From: Sodalis ligni
Lineage (GTDB): Bacteria > Pseudomonadota > Gammaproteobacteria > Enterobacterales > Enterobacteriaceae
Direction: 5' to 3'
NCBI RefSeq assembly: GCF_016865525.2
Contig: NZ_CP075169.1
Location: 1,674,337 to 1,738,336, forward strand
Length of the DNA stretch: 64,000 nt
Position 1 is the stretch's first letter; every line of letters starts with the position of its first letter. Positions 9,491-19,096 of this stretch are shown in pieces. Under the pieces are notes generated by a model, which was not told where the DNA came from, ran no database searches, and worked only from the letters and a program-made list of their open reading frames with translations. A program made the translations under genes and the position numbers.

Positions 9491-10246
9491 ATGAGCACTA
9501 TTGAAGTCAGGCAGCTGGTAAAAACCTTTAACGGCCACCGGGTGCTTAACGGCATCGATCTTTCCGTGGAAACCGGCGACGTGCTGGCGATTGTCGGTCC
9601 CAGCGGGTCGGGCAAAACCACCATGCTGCGCAGTATCAACCTGCTGGAAGAACCGGACAGCGGCACCATTAAAGTGGGTTCGGTCCTTATCGACGGCGCC
9701 CGGCCCCTAAGCGCGCAAAAGCGGCAGATCCGGGCTTTGCGCCAGCAGGTGGGCTTTGTTTTTCAGAATTTCAATCTGTTTCCGCACCGTTCGGTATTGG
9801 AAAACATTATCGAAGGGCCGGTGGTGGTCAAGGGCGAACCGCGGGAAGAGGCCATCGAACGGGCGCGGGCCCTGTTGGCAAAGGTGGGCTTGAGCGGCAA
9901 GGAGGACGCCTATCCCAAACGTCTTTCCGGCGGCCAGCAGCAGCGGGTGGCCATTGCCCGCGCGCTGGCGATGCGTCCTGAGGTTATCCTGTTTGATGAG
10001 CCGACATCGGCGCTGGATCCCGAACTGGTGGGGGAGGTATTGAATACTATCCGCGCGCTGGCGGAGGAAAAACGCACCATGATTATCGTTACCCATGAAA
10101 TGAGTTTTGCCCGTGACGTGGCTGACCGGGCCATATTCATGGATAACGGTGTGATTACCGAACAGGGCGCCGCCAAGGATCTTTTTACCCACCCCCAACA
10201 CGACCGCACGCGGCAGTTCCTGAATAAATTTCTGAACGCCGGCTGA
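9491..10246 (+). CDS. tcyN: L-cystine ABC transporter ATP-binding protein
   Basis: 251 residues, matching TcyN (YecC, 250) of the polar amino acid ABC ATPases. Walker [10 protein letters not shown] (about 37-45), Q-loop FQNFNLFPH, signature RLSGGQQQR, Walker B VILFDEP and the switch histidine in VTHEMSF are intact. It would energise uptake of cystine, diaminopimelate or related substrates with TcyL and TcyJ. Those partners are not in this window, so it either works with components coded elsewhere or is stranded. The start has AAAGGGAG before ATG. Confidence 0.88.
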   Translation: MSTIEVRQLVKTFNGHRVLNGIDLSVETGDVLAIVGPSGSGKTTMLRSINLLEEPDSGTIKVGSVLIDGARPLSAQKRQIRALRQQVGFVFQNFNLFPHRSVLENIIEGPVVVKGEPREEAIERARALLAKVGLSGKEDAYPKRLSGGQQQRVAIARALAMRPEVILFDEPTSALDPELVGEVLNTIRALAEEKRTMIIVTHEMSFARDVADRAIFMDNGVITEQGAAKDLFTHPQHDRTRQFLNKFLNAG

Positions 10247-10484
10247 GGGTTATCGCATTTTTGGATCAAGCGGGTTCGCTGGCGCAATTGCCAACGGACC
10301 ATGTAACGACAACCGAATTACAGTTATTTATCCGATACCCATCCCATTTTGTTACTATTTTTGCTACAATCCTTGTAATAGTTTTCGTCCGTTCACCATG
10401 GAAAGGCTTAGCCTCCCATCTGATTATCCCCCTGAGCGCAGACTGGCTGGCGACGTCGGGGCGGATCTGGAGTTTTTCAATATT

Positions 10485-11771
10485 ATGTCATTCGATTCAC
10501 TTGGCCTGAGTGCTGAGATTTTGCGTGCGTTATCCGACAAGGGCTACGAGCAGCCGACGCCGGTACAGCAACAGGCAATCCCCTATATTCTGCAGGGCCG
10601 TGATATCATGGCCAGTGCACAAACCGGCACCGGCAAAACCGCCGCGTTTACCCTGCCGATACTACAGTTGCTGAGCCAAAACCCGTTGGCCAAAAATCGC
10701 CGTCCGGTACGGGCGCTGATTTTGACGCCGACCCGGGAACTGGCGGCGCAGATTGGCGAGAATGTGGTTGAATACAGCACCAAGCTGTCCATTCGTTCGC
10801 TGGTGGTTTTTGGCGGCGTCAGTATCAATCCGCAAATGATGAAGCTGCGTGGCGGGGTGGATGTGCTGGTGGCGACACCGGGCCGCCTGCTTGATCTGGC
10901 GCAGCAGCGCGCCGTCGATTTGTCGGCGGTGGAAATCCTGGTGCTGGACGAAGCCGATCGCATGTTGGATATGGGCTTTATCCATGATATCCGCCGGGTG
11001 ATGAAGCTGTTGCCCGCGAAGAAGCAGAGCCTGATGTTCTCGGCGACGTTCTCAGATGATATCAAGGTGTTGGCCAATACCTTGCTGAACAATCCTGCCC
11101 TGGTGGAAGTGGCGCGCCGTAACGCCCCTGCCGATCAGATTGAGCAGTGTGTCCATCTGGTGGATAAAAAGCGCAAGCGTGAATTGCTGTCCTATATGAT
11201 AGGCCATCACGACTGGCGCCAGGTGCTGGTCTTCACCCGTACCAAGCATGGCGCCAATCATCTGGCGGAGCTGCTGAATAAAGACGGCATCAAGTCGGCG
11301 GCGATTCATGGCAATAAAAGCCAGGGCGCGCGTACCCGGGCGCTGGCGGATTTCAAGCAGGGAGAAATCCGTGTGCTGGTGGCCACCGATATCGCCGCCC
11401 GCGGGTTGGATATCGATCTGCTGCCCCATGTGGTCAACTATGAACTGCCGCAGATTGCGGAAGATTATGTACACCGCATCGGCCGTACCGGCCGTGCCGA
11501 CGCTACCGGCGAAGCCTTGTCGCTGGTGTGTGTCGATGAATACGGTTTGCTGCGCGATATCGAACGTATGCTGAAAAAACCGATTCCGCGCATTGCGCTG
11601 CCGGGATACGATCCCGATCCGACCATCAAAGCCGAGCCGTTGCAGACCGGCCGCGGCAGTCGTTCCAGCGGTCCTTCACGCGGCGCTCCGTCCTGGCGGT
11701 GCGCGCGGCGGCGCCTCATCCGGCGGCGCGCGGGATGGCAACGGCGGTTCCCGCGAGAGCGGCAGCCGTGA
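10485..11771 (+). CDS. rhlE: ATP-dependent RNA helicase RhlE, frameshifted C-tail
   Basis: DEAD-box helicase core intact: Q motif, [27 protein letters not shown] ([10 protein letters not shown]), SAT, and HRIGRTGRA. RhlE remodels RNA in ribosome assembly and at the degradosome. The start at 10485 gives the typical MSFDSLGL N-terminus. After the core, at about 11,690, the natural Gly/Arg/Ser-rich tail continues in another frame ([20 protein letters not shown]...) to a TAG at 11911-11913. As read, the protein instead ends in an unrelated basic tail at 11771. Frame arithmetic implies one extra base. The tail is disordered RNA-binding sequence, so helicase activity probably survives. Sequencing error is the simplest alternative. 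Confidence 0.9.
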   Translation: MSFDSLGLSAEILRALSDKGYEQPTPVQQQAIPYILQGRDIMASAQTGTGKTAAFTLPILQLLSQNPLAKNRRPVRALILTPTRELAAQIGENVVEYSTKLSIRSLVVFGGVSINPQMMKLRGGVDVLVATPGRLLDLAQQRAVDLSAVEILVLDEADRMLDMGFIHDIRRVMKLLPAKKQSLMFSATFSDDIKVLANTLLNNPALVEVARRNAPADQIEQCVHLVDKKRKRELLSYMIGHHDWRQVLVFTRTKHGANHLAELLNKDGIKSAAIHGNKSQGARTRALADFKQGEIRVLVATDIAARGLDIDLLPHVVNYELPQIAEDYVHRIGRTGRADATGEALSLVCVDEYGLLRDIERMLKKPIPRIALPGYDPDPTIKAEPLQTGRGSRSSGPSRGAPSWRCARRRLIRRRAGWQRRFPRERQP

Positions 11772-11921
11772 TGCCAGGCCGCCCCAGCGTCGCCGTGACG
11801 CCGACGGCGCTTCGCAGCCCGGCCGAAGCGGCGCCCCGCGTCGCTCAGCCGGTTCGTCTTCCTCGTATGCCGGATCCGGCGCGCGGGACAGCCGTAGCGG
11901 CAATAAGAAATAGGGAGCGGT

Positions 11922-12064
11922 TTTCCTTTAACAGATTCGTTGCACGATCGGTGATAGCGGGCTTACCGCGCCGTGGGGCGCTCGGGCGGGCGGTAAAACC
12001 GCGCCCGCTTCGACCCCTTTGTCGCGCTCTCCCTTTAACACGCCCCGTTTGAGCTTCGTTAATA
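11922..12064. repeat. Diverged copy of the 108-bp intergenic repeat (1.3 units)
   Basis: Directly after the true rhlE stop lies one unit of 107 bp (TCCTTTAAC ... GGCGCTCGGGCGGGCGGTAAAACC ... CCCGCTTCGACC ... GCGCTC), followed at 12029 by the start of a second unit (CTCCCTTTAACACGC). It matches the units of the array at 62.75-63.65 kb in arrangement, with substitutions mainly in the left half. The GC-rich core can form a hairpin (GCGGGC ... GCCCGC). Confidence 0.8.
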
Positions 12065-12124
12065 GCCATTGATTTTCCCCGTTCCAATCCCCTACTATGG
12101 CGCGATCTTTTTTGCGGATATCTC

Positions 12125-13066
12125 ATGCGCGTATTACTGGCCCCCATGGAGGGCGTTCTCGATTCACTGGTGCGGGAATTGCTCTGCGGCATTAACGATT
12201 ACGATTTGTGCATCACCGAATTCCTGCGGGTGGTGGACGGCCTGCTGCCGGTAAAAAGCTTCTATCGACTGTGCCCTGAACTACGGCGGGGCGGCTTGAC
12301 CCCTGACGGTACGCCGGTGCGGGTACAATTGCTGGGTCAATATCCGCAGTGGCTGGGGGAGAATGCATCGCGGGCGGTGGAACTGGGATCGCCCGGTGTC
12401 GATCTTAACTGCGGATGCCCGTCAAAAACGGTGAACGGCAGCGGCGGTGGGGCGACGCTGCTTAAGGATCCGGAATTGATTTACCAGGGGACCAAAGCGA
12501 TGCGCGGGGCGGTCCCGGCCTCTTTGCCGGTCACGGTGAAAATCAGGCTTGGCTGGGACTCCTCCCAGCGGAGCCTGGAAATCGCCGACGCGGTACAACA
12601 GGCGGGGGCTACCGAACTGGTGGTTCATGGCCGCACCAAGGAAGACGGCTATCGGGCGGAGCGCATCGACTGGCCGGCTATTGCCGCCATTCGCCGGCGC
12701 CTGACCATTCCGGTTATCGCCAACGGCGAGATCCGCGACTGGCAAAGCGGCCAAGATTGCCGGGCTGTCACCGGCTGCGATGCGTTGATGATCGGACGCG
12801 GCGCCCTGAGCGTGCCGAATCTCAGCCGGGTGTTGAAATATAATGAGCCTGTCATGCCCTGGCCGTCGGTGGCGGCCCTGTTGCATCGTTATGCCTGTTT
12901 GGAAAAATCCGGCGATACCGGTATGTATCACGTCGCGCGTATTAAGCAATGGCTGGGTTTCCTGCGAAAGGAGTACCCCCAGGCGACGGCGCTGATTAAT
13001 GAGAGCCGGACGCTGAATACCGCTGAAGCCATCGCGGCGGTGATTTGCCGAGAGTGCGCATCATGA
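12125..13066 (+). CDS. dusC: tRNA-dihydrouridine(16) synthase
   Basis: 313 residues (E. coli DusC 315). An FMN enzyme that reduces U16 in tRNA. Visible Dus features: N-terminal [13 protein letters not shown] loop, [24 protein letters not shown] with the catalytic cysteine, [27 protein letters not shown] and MIGRGAL. In E. coli dusC lies near pbpG-dld-bglX, and those genes also occur further right in this window. It is probably monocistronic, with a short terminator-like hairpin downstream. Confidence 0.94.
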   Translation: MRVLLAPMEGVLDSLVRELLCGINDYDLCITEFLRVVDGLLPVKSFYRLCPELRRGGLTPDGTPVRVQLLGQYPQWLGENASRAVELGSPGVDLNCGCPSKTVNGSGGGATLLKDPELIYQGTKAMRGAVPASLPVTVKIRLGWDSSQRSLEIADAVQQAGATELVVHGRTKEDGYRAERIDWPAIAAIRRRLTIPVIANGEIRDWQSGQDCRAVTGCDALMIGRGALSVPNLSRVLKYNEPVMPWPSVAALLHRYACLEKSGDTGMYHVARIKQWLGFLRKEYPQATALINESRTLNTAEAIAAVICRECAS

Positions 13067-13070
13067 TGAA

Positions 13071-13096
13071 AAATACCGGCCCGGACCGGTTTTCTT
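13071..13096 (+). terminator. Terminator after dusC
   Basis: ACCGG-CCCGGA-CCGGT stem-loop followed by TTTCTT, just past the dusC stop. The stem is short (five base pairs), so confidence is moderate. Confidence 0.55.
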
Positions 13097-13189
13097 GCGT
13101 ATGCTTCCGCCGGCCCCCGTCGCGGCCACTGGCGTTCGGCTCCCGGTAGGCTACGCTATCATCATCTTCTTCAAGGCACGGTCCAATCC

Positions 13190-13861
13190 ATGAGTCTGCT
13201 TCTGCTACATCCGGTAAAACATTATCTGACCGCCCGTCCAAGGCTGCTGATCGCCGTCGGCGCCGGGATTCTGGTTTATTTTTTCTTGCCCGCGAGCTTT
13301 TCGACGCTGATGCGCCTGACCATTGCCTGGAATGTGCTGGCCTGGTTATACCTGTTCTTCCTCTGGTGGCTGATGATGCGAGCCCAGGAGGAAGATATCC
13401 GGCATATTGCCCGTATACAGGACGAGAGCGCCAGTACGGTATTGTCGCTGGTGAGCGTCACCTGTCTGGTAAGCATCCTGGTGATCCTGCTGGAACTGAG
13501 CATGGTAAAACACTTGTCGGGCGCATCTAAGGTCATGCACCTGGTCTTGACCGGCACGACGCTGATAGGGTCCTGGGCCTTGTTGCCGACGGCATTCGCC
13601 ATGCATTATGCCCATTTGTTTTACCGAACCCGCGCGCAGCCGGAGTTGGCGCTGCTCTTTCCCAATGATTTACGCAAACCCCGCTATTGGGACTTTTTAT
13701 ATTTTTCCTTTACCATCGGCGTGGCGTCGCAAACCGCCGATGTCGCCATCGGCAGTTCGGACGTCAGGCGCATCGCGCTGCTGCAGTCGGTATTATCCTT
13801 TATTTTCAATCTGGTTATCCTCGGCCTTTCCATCAACGTCTGCGCCGGGTTATTGAGTTAA
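13190..13861 (+). CDS. DUF1345 inner membrane protein
   Basis: 223 residues with about five hydrophobic segments (near 18-36, 38-60, 85-105, 112-135 and 195-220). The segment YWDFLYFSFTIGVASQTADV near residue 165 is typical of DUF1345 proteins. No catalytic motif is visible and no function is known. It stands alone between dusC and the glycerophosphodiester transport operon on the same strand; a weak ribosome-binding site precedes the ATG. Confidence 0.8.
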   Translation: MSLLLLHPVKHYLTARPRLLIAVGAGILVYFFLPASFSTLMRLTIAWNVLAWLYLFFLWWLMMRAQEEDIRHIARIQDESASTVLSLVSVTCLVSILVILLELSMVKHLSGASKVMHLVLTGTTLIGSWALLPTAFAMHYAHLFYRTRAQPELALLFPNDLRKPRYWDFLYFSFTIGVASQTADVAIGSSDVRRIALLQSVLSFIFNLVILGLSINVCAGLLS

Positions 13862-13961
13862 AGAAGGAAGTAAGCGGGGCGTTAAGCATCACTGACTTAA
13901 AACTGTCAAAAACGGCCTATAGGATAGGATGCACTTGAAGCCGTGATGCAGAAGTCTTCTT

Positions 13962-14834
13962 ATGCGCAAACGCCTTTTTCCCTATTTGCTGCTGGCACCC
14001 ACGTTTATTTTCCTCGTCGGTTTCACCTATCTGCCGTTAATCCGCGCCCTGATTGACAGCCTGCATGATTCCAGGCTTTCCACCGACAGTCCGCCTTTCG
14101 TCGGCATGGATAATTTTATCCGCCTGTTTCAAGACCCGGTATTCTGGCTGTCCCTGAGAAATAACGGCGTTTATATCCTGCTGACCGTGATACCCGGTAT
14201 TCTGCTGGCCCTGGTTCTGGCGGTATGGCTGACGGAGAACACCAGGGTAAATCGCTGGCTGCGCACGGCGTTTTTTTTTCCTACCATTATTCCCCTGGTG
14301 AGCGCCGCCACCTTGTGGACGTTTATTTTCATTCCCAACCTGGGCCTGCTGGATTATTACCTGGGCAAAGCGGTCGGTCCGCTGTCGGTGAATTACCTCG
14401 GCATGGGGAATAGCGCGATGGTTGCCCTGGCGGCGGTGGGTATCTGGAAGTTTGCCGGCTATTACATGCTGTTTTTCCTGGCCGCCCTGCAAGGCCTGCC
14501 GGCTTCGCCGCGGGAAGCGGCTATTATGGAAGGGGCCGGCCGGCGGCAGGTGTTTTTTTATATCACCTTGCCGCTGCTCAGGCCGACCCTGAATTTTGTC
14601 ATTATCATCGCCTTGGTTTATGCCATTACCCAAATTGATCATGTGGTCATCATGACCCAGGGCGGCCCCAACAATGCCACCTCGGTAGTGCTGTTTTATA
14701 TCCAGAACCTGGCCAACAACAGCCACGATTTCGGTAAAGCGTCTGCCGCCACCTTCTTCACCATGCTCGCCCTGTTTGTGATTTCCATCCTCAATCTGCG
14801 CACCCTGGAAAAAGGGGTGCACTATGAACGTTAA
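13962..14834 (+). CDS. ABC transporter permease, UgpA-like
   Basis: 290 residues with six predicted membrane helices and the MalF/UgpA-type EAA loop (SPREAAIMEGAGRRQVFFYITLPLL, quoted here in parts, near residue 185). It would form half of the membrane channel of a carbohydrate-type importer. It is the first gene of a five-gene operon: permease, permease, glycerophosphodiesterase, ATPase, binding protein. Its end overlaps the next permease by 11 bp. The presence of gpdQ suggests the substrate is a glycerophosphodiester such as glycerophosphocholine or glycerophosphoethanolamine rather than a sugar; that is inference. Confidence 0.88.
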   Translation: MRKRLFPYLLLAPTFIFLVGFTYLPLIRALIDSLHDSRLSTDSPPFVGMDNFIRLFQDPVFWLSLRNNGVYILLTVIPGILLALVLAVWLTENTRVNRWLRTAFFFPTIIPLVSAATLWTFIFIPNLGLLDYYLGKAVGPLSVNYLGMGNSAMVALAAVGIWKFAGYYMLFFLAALQGLPASPREAAIMEGAGRRQVFFYITLPLLRPTLNFVIIIALVYAITQIDHVVIMTQGGPNNATSVVLFYIQNLANNSHDFGKASAATFFTMLALFVISILNLRTLEKGVHYER

Positions 14835-15654
14835 ACAGCGATTCCCGCTGCGCACCCTCTCGCTGCTGCTGATCTGCGCCGCCCTGCTGTGGCTAACGCC
14901 GATATTCTGGATGATCTCATCGGCGTTCAGCGCCGACAGTTTTTCCCCCGCCATGGCGTCGATCCTGCCCCGCCGGCCCTTGACCTTCGGCACGCTGGAG
15001 GAGGCATGGGAGATCGCCGATTGGCTGCGGTTGTATGCCAACACGCTGATTTTCGCCCTGGGGACGTTTGCGGTGCAACTGGTGACCATTACCACGGCGG
15101 GTTATGTGTTTGCCTATCACGAGTTTCACGGCAAAACCACGCTGTTTTACCTGCTGCTGATTCAACTGATGATCATGCCGGTCATGCTCATGGTGCCCAA
15201 TATGATGACGTTGCACCAGCTCGGCCTGCTCAATACCCTGACCGGGACCATGCTGCCTTATTTCGCCTCGGCCTTCGGTGTTTTCCTGATGCGGCAGGCG
15301 TTTCTCAATATCCCGCGCGAACTGGAGGATGCGGCGCTGATGGAAGGGTGCCGCTGGTGGCAGGTGGTGATGCATGTCCTGCTGCCTATGACCCGGCCCG
15401 CGCTGCTGGCGTTCGCCACTGTCTCCATTACCTATCACTGGAACGAATTTCTCTGGCCGCTGATGGTCTTGAACGACCCGGATAAACAGGTGCTTACCGT
15501 GGGCTTGGCCTCCTTTGCCCTGGGAGCGGAATCCGGCGGCCAGTGGGGGCTTATCAGCGCCGGATCCCTGATGGTCTGCCTGCCGCTGATGGTGGCGTTC
15601 ATTCTGTGTCAAAAGCATTTTCTCAGTGGTTTTGGTTTCTCCGGTATCAAATAA
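14824..15654 (+). CDS. ABC transporter permease, UgpE-like
   Basis: 276 residues, six membrane segments, with the MalG/UgpE-type EAA loop ([17 protein letters not shown] near 165-180). It is the second channel half of the importer and overlaps the upstream permease by 11 bp. A proline-rich turn and the C-terminal [10 protein letters not shown] are usual for this subfamily. The diesterase gene starts 10 bp later behind AAGAGGAC, showing tight operon structure. Confidence 0.88.
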   Translation: MNVKQRFPLRTLSLLLICAALLWLTPIFWMISSAFSADSFSPAMASILPRRPLTFGTLEEAWEIADWLRLYANTLIFALGTFAVQLVTITTAGYVFAYHEFHGKTTLFYLLLIQLMIMPVMLMVPNMMTLHQLGLLNTLTGTMLPYFASAFGVFLMRQAFLNIPRELEDAALMEGCRWWQVVMHVLLPMTRPALLAFATVSITYHWNEFLWPLMVLNDPDKQVLTVGLASFALGAESGGQWGLISAGSLMVCLPLMVAFILCQKHFLSGFGFSGIK

Positions 15655-15664
15655 GAGGACGACT

Positions 15665-16489
15665 ATGTTCATTGCCCAACTTTCCGATCTTCACTTTCGC
15701 CAGCAGGGAACGAAGCTATATGACTTTATCGATGTCAATGCCGCCAATGGTGAAATCATCAACCGGATCAACGCGCTGGCGGAACGGCCCGATGCGGTGA
15801 TCGTCACCGGCGATATCGCCAACTGCGGCGAGCCGGGGGAATATCGCCTGGCCCGCCGCATGCTGGGCATGCTGAACTATCCGCTCTATGTCATTCCCGG
15901 CAACCATGATAACAAGGCTTTTTTCCTTGACGCCTTCAGTGAGCTTTGTCCGCAACTGGGCCAGGATCCGGAAAATATCGCCTATCAAGTGGACGATTTC
16001 CCGGTCCGGCTGCTGTTTATCGATAGCTCGGTGACCGGCGCCGCCCACGGACATTTAAGTGAAAATACCCTGCGCTGGCTGGAGCGGGCGTTATCCCGGG
16101 ACGATAAAGAGAGCTATGTTTTCATGCATCATCCGCCGCTGGCGTTCGGCTCGGCGCAGATGGACCCCATTGCCTGTGACAACGGCAAGGCGCTGTTGGC
16201 GCTGATTGAGCGCTTCGCTCACCTGACGCGGGTATTCTGCGGCCATGTGCATCGCATGATTGCCACCCAGTACCGGCAGGCGCTGATTTGCTCCGCGCCC
16301 GCCACCGTGCATCAGGTGCCTTATTACCATTCGGACGAACGGGCTTATTACAGTCTGGAACCGGGCGCCATGATGATGCACAACCTGGTGGAGGGGGTGG
16401 GGTTGGTGAGCAGCTACCACTCCCTGGCGCACTATGCCGGGCCCTGGTTATACGATCCGCGAATCAGCTGCCCGCTGGATACGTTCTGA
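15665..16489 (+). CDS. gpdQ: Glycerophosphodiesterase GpdQ (binuclear metallophosphoesterase)
   Basis: 274 residues, the same length as Klebsiella/Enterobacter aerogenes GpdQ and clearly similar along its whole length. GpdQ hydrolyses glycerophosphodiesters to glycerol-3-phosphate and an alcohol, and is promiscuous toward other phosphodiesters. Metal ligands fall at the family positions: D8 and H10 (SDLHF), D50 (VTGD), N80 (GNHD), H156 (MHHPP) and the GHVH pair at about 194-196. The gene lies inside an ABC importer operon and overlaps the ATPase start (TGATG), so imported diesters would be cleaved in the cytoplasm. No signal peptide is seen. Confidence 0.92.
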   Translation: MFIAQLSDLHFRQQGTKLYDFIDVNAANGEIINRINALAERPDAVIVTGDIANCGEPGEYRLARRMLGMLNYPLYVIPGNHDNKAFFLDAFSELCPQLGQDPENIAYQVDDFPVRLLFIDSSVTGAAHGHLSENTLRWLERALSRDDKESYVFMHHPPLAFGSAQMDPIACDNGKALLALIERFAHLTRVFCGHVHRMIATQYRQALICSAPATVHQVPYYHSDERAYYSLEPGAMMMHNLVEGVGLVSSYHSLAHYAGPWLYDPRISCPLDTF

Positions 16490-17565
16490 TGTCTTTATTG
16501 GCAATCGATGGCTTGACCAAGCGCTTCGGCGAGGTGGATGTCCTGCGGGAGGTGACGCTGGACATCCGGGAAGGGGAATTCCTGGTGTTGGTGGGACCCT
16601 CCGGATGCGGCAAAAGCACACTGTTGCGGATAGTGGCCGGCCTGGAGCAGCCCACCGCGGGCCGCATGCTGTTCAACGGCAGCGATATCGTCAACCGGAC
16701 GCCGCGGGAGCGCAATTTCTCGCTGATTTTCCAGAATTATGCCCTGTTCCCTCATATGACGGTGAGAAATAACATTCTGTTCGGCATGAAAATACGCGGC
16801 GAGCCGGCGTCGGGATTCCCCCAACGGCTGGCCAAGGTGGCAGACCTGTTGCAATTGCAGCCGCTGCTGGATAGAAAACCGTCCCAGCTTTCCGGCGGCC
16901 AGCGGCAGCGCGTGGCCATGGCGCGGGCCATTATCCGCGAACCGGCGCTGTTTTTAATGGACGAGCCGTTATCCAATCTTGACGCCCGGCTGCGCGGCGA
17001 AGTCCGCGACGGCATCATGGCGCTGCATGAGAAGCTGAAGATCAGTACCGTTTACGTTACCCATGATCAAATCGAAGCCATGACCATGGCGGACCGTATC
17101 GCGGTTTTACATCAGGGCCGTCTGCAACAAATCGGTACGCCGGAATCCCTTTACCGGCGACCGGCCAATCTGTTCGTGGCGGGGTTTATCGGCACACCGG
17201 CCATGAATATCCTCAAGCTGCCTTGGGGCGACGGGAAGGCCTGGCTGGCGGGGCGGCCCATCGACGGGCCGGCGGGGGCTGCAGCGCGGGGTTACGGGGA
17301 AACGGAAGTCTATTTCGGCATACGTCCCGAGCACTTGGCGGAGGATCGGCAAAACGGTTTTCTGCACGGCCAGGTGGTGCGGCGAGAGCTGCACGGCGCT
17401 GAGTATCTCATCGCATTAAACACCCCTGCGGGGGTTATTCAGTACCGCCGGGAAAATCGCGGCGCTATCCCGGCCCCCGGCCAGGAGATTTCTCTCTCGT
17501 TTTCACCGCTGGATTGTTATCTGTTTTCGGTGGTTAACCAACATACGCTTTTAGGGGAGCAATAA
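16489..17565 (+). CDS. ABC transporter ATPase, UgpC/MalK-like
   Basis: 358 residues. Nucleotide-binding domain with Walker A GPSGCGKST (about 37-45), Q-loop FQNYALFPH, signature QLSGGQRQR, Walker B LFLMDEP, D-loop SNLDARL and switch histidine VTHDQ. A C-terminal TOBE/MalK-type regulatory domain follows (about 235-358, FGIRPEHL). The start shares its A with the gpdQ stop. The last codon is followed at once by the ATG of the binding-protein gene. Role: energises uptake through the two preceding permeases. Confidence 0.9.
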   Translation: MSLLAIDGLTKRFGEVDVLREVTLDIREGEFLVLVGPSGCGKSTLLRIVAGLEQPTAGRMLFNGSDIVNRTPRERNFSLIFQNYALFPHMTVRNNILFGMKIRGEPASGFPQRLAKVADLLQLQPLLDRKPSQLSGGQRQRVAMARAIIREPALFLMDEPLSNLDARLRGEVRDGIMALHEKLKISTVYVTHDQIEAMTMADRIAVLHQGRLQQIGTPESLYRRPANLFVAGFIGTPAMNILKLPWGDGKAWLAGRPIDGPAGAAARGYGETEVYFGIRPEHLAEDRQNGFLHGQVVRRELHGAEYLIALNTPAGVIQYRRENRGAIPAPGQEISLSFSPLDCYLFSVVNQHTLLGEQ

Positions 17566-18876
17566 ATGAAAATATCAGGGTGGATGCTATTGATGGGCGG
17601 CGTGGCGGCAAGCGGCGGCGCCTGGGGGGCACAGGCCATTGACTTTATGTTTCCCGCCCCGGTGGACGGTAAGCTGACGATGGAAATGACCCGCATCATC
17701 AAAGAATTTAATCAATCCCAGCAGCAGGTCGAGGTGCGGGGCATTTTTACCGGTGGCTACGATACCACCAAGGTTAAGGCGGAGTCGGCGGCCAAGGCGG
17801 GCTCCCCGCCGGCGCTGGTGATCATGTCCGCCAATTTTACCGTCGATCTGGCGCTGAAGGATGAAATTTTGCCCATGGATGAATTATTTAAATTCTCGGC
17901 GGACAAGCAATCGGCGACGGATTTTCTGCAAAAAAACTTCTGGCCCGCGGTACAGCAGAATGCCCAGGTGCTGGGCCGGACCTATGCCATCCCTTTTCAT
18001 AATTCCACCCCCATTCTTTATTACAACCGCGACCTGTTCCAACAGGCGGGCATCAGCCAGCCGCCGCGGACCTGGTCGGAACTGGCGGAGGACGCCAAAA
18101 AGCTCACCAATAAAGATAAAGGCCAGTGGGGCATTATGATTCCGTCCACCAATGACGATTACGGCGGCTGGATGCTTTCCGCGCTGACCCACGCCAACGG
18201 CGGCAACTGGTCTAACGACAACTATCCGGGGGAGGTGTATTACGACACTCCCAGCGCCAAGGGCGCCCTGCAGTTCTGGCAGAATCTGGTGTATCGCGAC
18301 GGGGTGATGCCGGCGGGGGTATTGAATACCAAACAAATCAGCGCCGCGTTTTTCTCCGGTAAACTGGGCATGGCGTTGCTGAGCACCGGCGCATTAGGCT
18401 TTATGCGCGATAATAGCCGCGATTTTACCATGGAGGTGGCGATGATGCCGGTCCAGCAGCGCCAGGCGGTAATTATCGGCGGCGCCAGCCTGGTGAGTTT
18501 TAAAGGCATCAGCGAAGCGCAAAAGGCCGCCGCCTATCAATTCCTCACCTATCTCACCAGCCCCGATGTGAACGGTCAATGGAGCCGTTTCACCGGTTAT
18601 TTCGCGCCGCGCATGGCCGCTTACGATACCCCGGCCATGAAGGATTATCTTGCCAAGGATCCGCGAGCGGCGGTGGCGCTGAAACAGCTGCAGTATGCCC
18701 ATCCCTGGTATGCCACCTATGAGACGGTGGCGGTACGCCAGGCCATGGAGAATCAGCTGGCGTCGGTGGTCACAGACAAATCGCGCCTGGTGGCGGATGC
18801 GGCAAGGGATGCCCAGCGACAGGCGGATGAGATCATGAAGCCGTATGTGGCGCAAACGGCGTTGAAACAGCCCTGA
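17566..18876 (+). CDS. Periplasmic solute-binding protein, UgpB-like
   Basis: 436 residues (UgpB about 438). Signal peptide about 1-22 with cleavage after WGA. The mature protein is an extracellular solute-binding family 1 protein: DFMFPAPVDGKL start, FTGGYDTTKVKAESAAKAGSPP (shown in parts) and FHNSTPILYYNRDLF near 145-160 match UgpB-type sequences that bind glycerol-3-phosphate or glycerophosphodiesters. It is the last gene of the operon; an inverted repeat at 18877 follows the stop directly. Binding of glycerophosphodiesters is inferred from family and from gpdQ. Confidence 0.88.
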   Translation: MKISGWMLLMGGVAASGGAWGAQAIDFMFPAPVDGKLTMEMTRIIKEFNQSQQQVEVRGIFTGGYDTTKVKAESAAKAGSPPALVIMSANFTVDLALKDEILPMDELFKFSADKQSATDFLQKNFWPAVQQNAQVLGRTYAIPFHNSTPILYYNRDLFQQAGISQPPRTWSELAEDAKKLTNKDKGQWGIMIPSTNDDYGGWMLSALTHANGGNWSNDNYPGEVYYDTPSAKGALQFWQNLVYRDGVMPAGVLNTKQISAAFFSGKLGMALLSTGALGFMRDNSRDFTMEVAMMPVQQRQAVIIGGASLVSFKGISEAQKAAAYQFLTYLTSPDVNGQWSRFTGYFAPRMAAYDTPAMKDYLAKDPRAAVALKQLQYAHPWYATYETVAVRQAMENQLASVVTDKSRLVADAARDAQRQADEIMKPYVAQTALKQP

Positions 18877-19083
18877 GACCGGGGTTAAACCCCGGTCGGA
18901 GCTTGTTGACAAAGTGCCCGGTCGAGACAGGCTGCTAGATCGTAAACACGCCGTGAACCCTTCCCTGGGGGCTCGATCCGCGCCATCCCTGGCGCGGACG
19001 GTTTACTCTTCTAGCAGCCTGTCCCGCCTTATTGGCTTCGGGCATGTTTGTCAGCAGTCTGAGACCGGAGTTAAACCCCGGTC
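18877..19083. repeat. Nested long palindromic element between convergent genes
   Basis: Outer arms GACCGGGGTTAAACCCCGGTC (18877-18897) and GACCGGAGTT...CCCCGGTC (19063-19083) are each palindromic and also pair with one another. Inside them TGACAAAGTGCCCG (18907-18920) pairs with CGGGCATGTTTGTCA (19039-19053), GACAGGCTGCTAGA (18926-18939) pairs exactly with TCTAGCAGCCTGTC (19010-19023), GTAAAC pairs with GTTTAC, and the centre holds CCGCGCCA-TCCC-TGGCGCGG. The whole could fold into one hairpin of about 207 bases. It lies between the 3' ends of the binding-protein gene and GST and may act as a bidirectional terminator. Confidence 0.85.
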
Positions 19084-19096
19084 TTTACCCTGGCGA

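Noticed and set aside
16288..16488. Longer N-terminus for the UgpC-like ATPase
   Set aside because: It would run through the end of gpdQ; the ATG at 16489 coupled to the gpdQ stop fits the family start.
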